Assembly: GCA_002373975.1 (NCBI GenBank)
Contig: DFKZ01000065.1
Location: forward strand, 1-7,354
DNA: 7,354 bases
Source: Lachnospiraceae bacterium UBA3632
GTDB taxonomy: Bacteria > Bacillota > Clostridia > Lachnospirales > Lachnospiraceae
Direction: 5' to 3'
Position 1 is the first letter of the stretch; every line of letters begins with the position of its first letter. The translations under genes and the position numbers were made by a program. The notes below the pieces were generated by a model, which was not told the origin of the DNA, searched no databases, and worked only from the letters and a program-made list of their open reading frames with translations. Shown in pieces: positions 5,688-7,354 of this stretch.

Positions 5688-7354
5688 ATGGGAAATCTAA
5701 GATTCATATTCGGGCCTTCCGGCTCCGGAAAAACAACTAAAATACATAAAGAGATACTTGAGCGGGCAAAGAAAGAGCCTTCGCGGAATTTCCTCGTGAT
5801 CGTGCCGGATCAGTTCACGATGCAGACTCAGCAGGAGCTTTCAACCGGAAGTGAAACAGGGGGCATCCTTAATATCGATGTCCTCAGTTTCGGCCGTCTT
5901 ACCCACAGGATCATGACCGAGGTGGGATGGGAGGAGCTTCCCGTTCTGGACGATACCGGAAAGAGCCTTGTGCTACAGAGAGTGTGCGGAAGGATCGCGG
6001 CTGATCTTCCCGTTCTCGGGCGCCGTATGAACCGCCAGGGATACATTCACGAAGTCAAGAGTGTGATATCCGAATTCATGCAGTACAGCCTTTCTCCCGA
6101 TGAGGTCTCAAAGCTTTCGGATACAGTGGGAAAGGATTCTGCGCTGGGCTCAAAGCTTGCGGATCTGGGAGTCATCTACAAAGAATTCACCGATTACATC
6201 ACGGGAAGATTTATCACAAGAGAGGGAAAGCTTGACATCTTAAGGCAGGTGATCCCGGCATCTTCGGTGCTGGCGGGAAGCGTGGTGGTATTTGACGGGT
6301 TCACGGGCTTTACTCCGATCCAGCTCGGCGTGATCGAAGATATTATCGTAAAAGCGGACGAGACTATCGTGACACTTGTTCTGGGATCGGATAAAAAGAT
6401 CGGGGAATGTCTCGATATGCAGGAGCTCTTTTACCTCAGCGGAAAGACATACGATTCGCTTGTAAAGAGAGCCGAAAAGGCAGGTGCGCAAGTTTTGCCG
6501 CCCGATGTACTGGATCACAGAGCCGGTCCGGCAAAAATAGATTTTATAGAAAAAAACCTGTTCAGGATCTCATCGGAAAAATATCAAAAAGAAGATGATG
6601 ATTCCGTGGTCCTTTTCTGCGCATCAAACGTATCGGAAGAAGTACATCAGGCAGGGCTGGAGATAAGAAGATTACTCTCTGAGAATAAAGACCTGCAGTT
6701 CAGGGATATAGCTCTTGTTTCCGGAGATATAGAAGGATATGCCCCTTATATCGAAACAGAGTTTCAAAAGATGCAGATCCCATATTACATCGACAGGACC
6801 AGCGGGATAAGGCTCAATCCGCTTATCGAGGGAGTGAGAAGCGTTATCGATCTTTATCTTAAAAACTTCTCTTCCGATTCGGTATTCAGATACCTAAAAA
6901 GCGGAATATCAGGAATAGACAGAACAGATGCGGACATGCTCGAATCCTACGTAAGGCAGACAGGAATAAGAGGATACAAAGCCTGGAAAAACGTGTTTGC
7001 GGTCAAAACCCGTGATATGTCCGCAGAGGATGAGACTGAGCTTTCAAGGATCAATGAGATCAGAGAAAAGTTCATGTCACAGATAAGCGGATTCGGAAAT
7101 ATCGCAGGCGACAGACAGACCGTATTAAGGGAGAATACGAAAGCATCAGCGGCATCCTTCGTAAGCGGTCTTTACGACTATCTTTTATCCATCGATGCAG
7201 CCGGGATCCTGTCCGGATATGCGCGCAGATTTGAAGCCGAGGGTGATTATGTGCGCGTAAAGGAATATGATCAGATATACCGTAAGCTCATGGAGCTCCT
7301 TGAGCAGATCGAATCACTCATGGGAGAGGACGAGATCAGTTTTAAAGAATTCGG
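5688..7354 (+). CDS. addB: ATP-dependent helicase/deoxyribonuclease subunit B (AddB), N-terminal 555 residues, 3' truncated by window edge
   Basis: The frame runs from ATG 5688 to the window end without a stop: 555 complete codons of a family usually about 1,100-1,150 long. AddB pairs with AddA to process double-strand DNA ends for RecA-dependent recombination and to recognise Chi. The N-terminus MGNLRFIFGPSGSGKTT carries a Walker A motif (G9-T17). Other family marks are VPDQFTMQTQQEL (39-51), VLSFGRL (65-71), VFDGFTGFTPIQ (201-212), RDIALVSGD (339-347), IPYYID (364-369) and NPLIEGVRS (377-385). The Fe-S cysteines and nuclease domain would lie beyond the window. The start is firm because an in-frame TAA (5682-5684) lies only one codon upstream and the N-terminus matches the family. 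There is no good ribosome site. addA would be expected downstream. Confidence 0.95.
   Translation, partial: MGNLRFIFGPSGSGKTTKIHKEILERAKKEPSRNFLVIVPDQFTMQTQQELSTGSETGGILNIDVLSFGRLTHRIMTEVGWEELPVLDDTGKSLVLQRVCGRIAADLPVLGRRMNRQGYIHEVKSVISEFMQYSLSPDEVSKLSDTVGKDSALGSKLADLGVIYKEFTDYITGRFITREGKLDILRQVIPASSVLAGSVVVFDGFTGFTPIQLGVIEDIIVKADETIVTLVLGSDKKIGECLDMQELFYLSGKTYDSLVKRAEKAGAQVLPPDVLDHRAGPAKIDFIEKNLFRISSEKYQKEDDDSVVLFCASNVSEEVHQAGLEIRRLLSENKDLQFRDIALVSGDIEGYAPYIETEFQKMQIPYYIDRTSGIRLNPLIEGVRSVIDLYLKNFSSDSVFRYLKSGISGIDRTDADMLESYVRQTGIRGYKAWKNVFAVKTRDMSAEDETELSRINEIREKFMSQISGFGNIAGDRQTVLRENTKASAASFVSGLYDYLLSIDAAGILSGYARRFEAEGDYVRVKEYDQIYRKLMELLEQIESLMGEDEISFKEF

Noticed and set aside
5828..6046. 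72-codon minus-strand frame
   Set aside because: Antisense to the well-supported addB coding sequence, with no ribosome site or domain.
1..7354. CRISPR arrays, tRNA or rRNA genes, insertion sequences, phage genes
   Set aside because: No regularly spaced repeats, cloverleaf-like sequence, terminal inverted repeats with transposase, or phage protein families were seen on either strand by eye.

Overview
The window reads as chromosomal DNA of a Gram-positive, anaerobic Clostridia-type bacterium, most likely a Lachnospiraceae member (Butyrivibrio/Roseburia-like). This is inferred from family composition and remembered sequence style, not from a search. The signs are a glutaminyl-tRNA synthetase with a degenerate KMSKS loop, an AICAR transformylase ending in the clostridial FTGLRLFHH style, the Firmicutes families DUF2225 and DUF6062, an HTH-Uma2 fusion protein, and AddB rather than RecBCD. 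Base composition is intermediate and most genes have AGGAG-like ribosome binding sites.

Layout. (1) Bases 1-3241, plus strand: a tight three-gene run made of the 3' end of purH (purine synthesis), glnS (Gln-tRNA charging) and a zinc-ribbon DUF2225 protein, with gaps of 27 and 19 nt. A perfect inverted repeat at 3285-3308 separates it from the next block. (2) Bases 3341-4561, minus strand: a small membrane-anchored YtxH-like protein and, upstream of it, a DUF6062 protein with two CxxC/CxxH metal-site pairs. (3) Bases 4562-4751: a divergent intergenic region holding candidate promoters for both directions and a 9-bp direct repeat at exactly 20-bp spacing. (4) Bases 4752-5591, plus: an N-terminal helix-turn-helix fused to a Uma2 (PD-(D/E)XK-fold) nuclease-like domain. 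(5) Bases 5688-7354, plus: the first 555 codons of addB, the AddAB helicase-nuclease subunit, still open at the window edge.

How it fits together. The purH-glnS-DUF2225 run is ordinary housekeeping plus a conserved unknown. The more accessory-looking stretch is 3341-5591, which has two poorly characterised proteins and a DNA-binding/nuclease-like fusion next to the recombination gene addB. No RNA genes, CRISPR arrays, insertion sequences or phage genes were recognised. No intergenic stretch exceeds 200 bases. I do not see a clearly new multi-gene system. The best leads are the HTH-Uma2 protein with the repeated motif in front of it, the double CxxC/CxxH protein, the altered GlnRS signature loop and the unusual start of addB.
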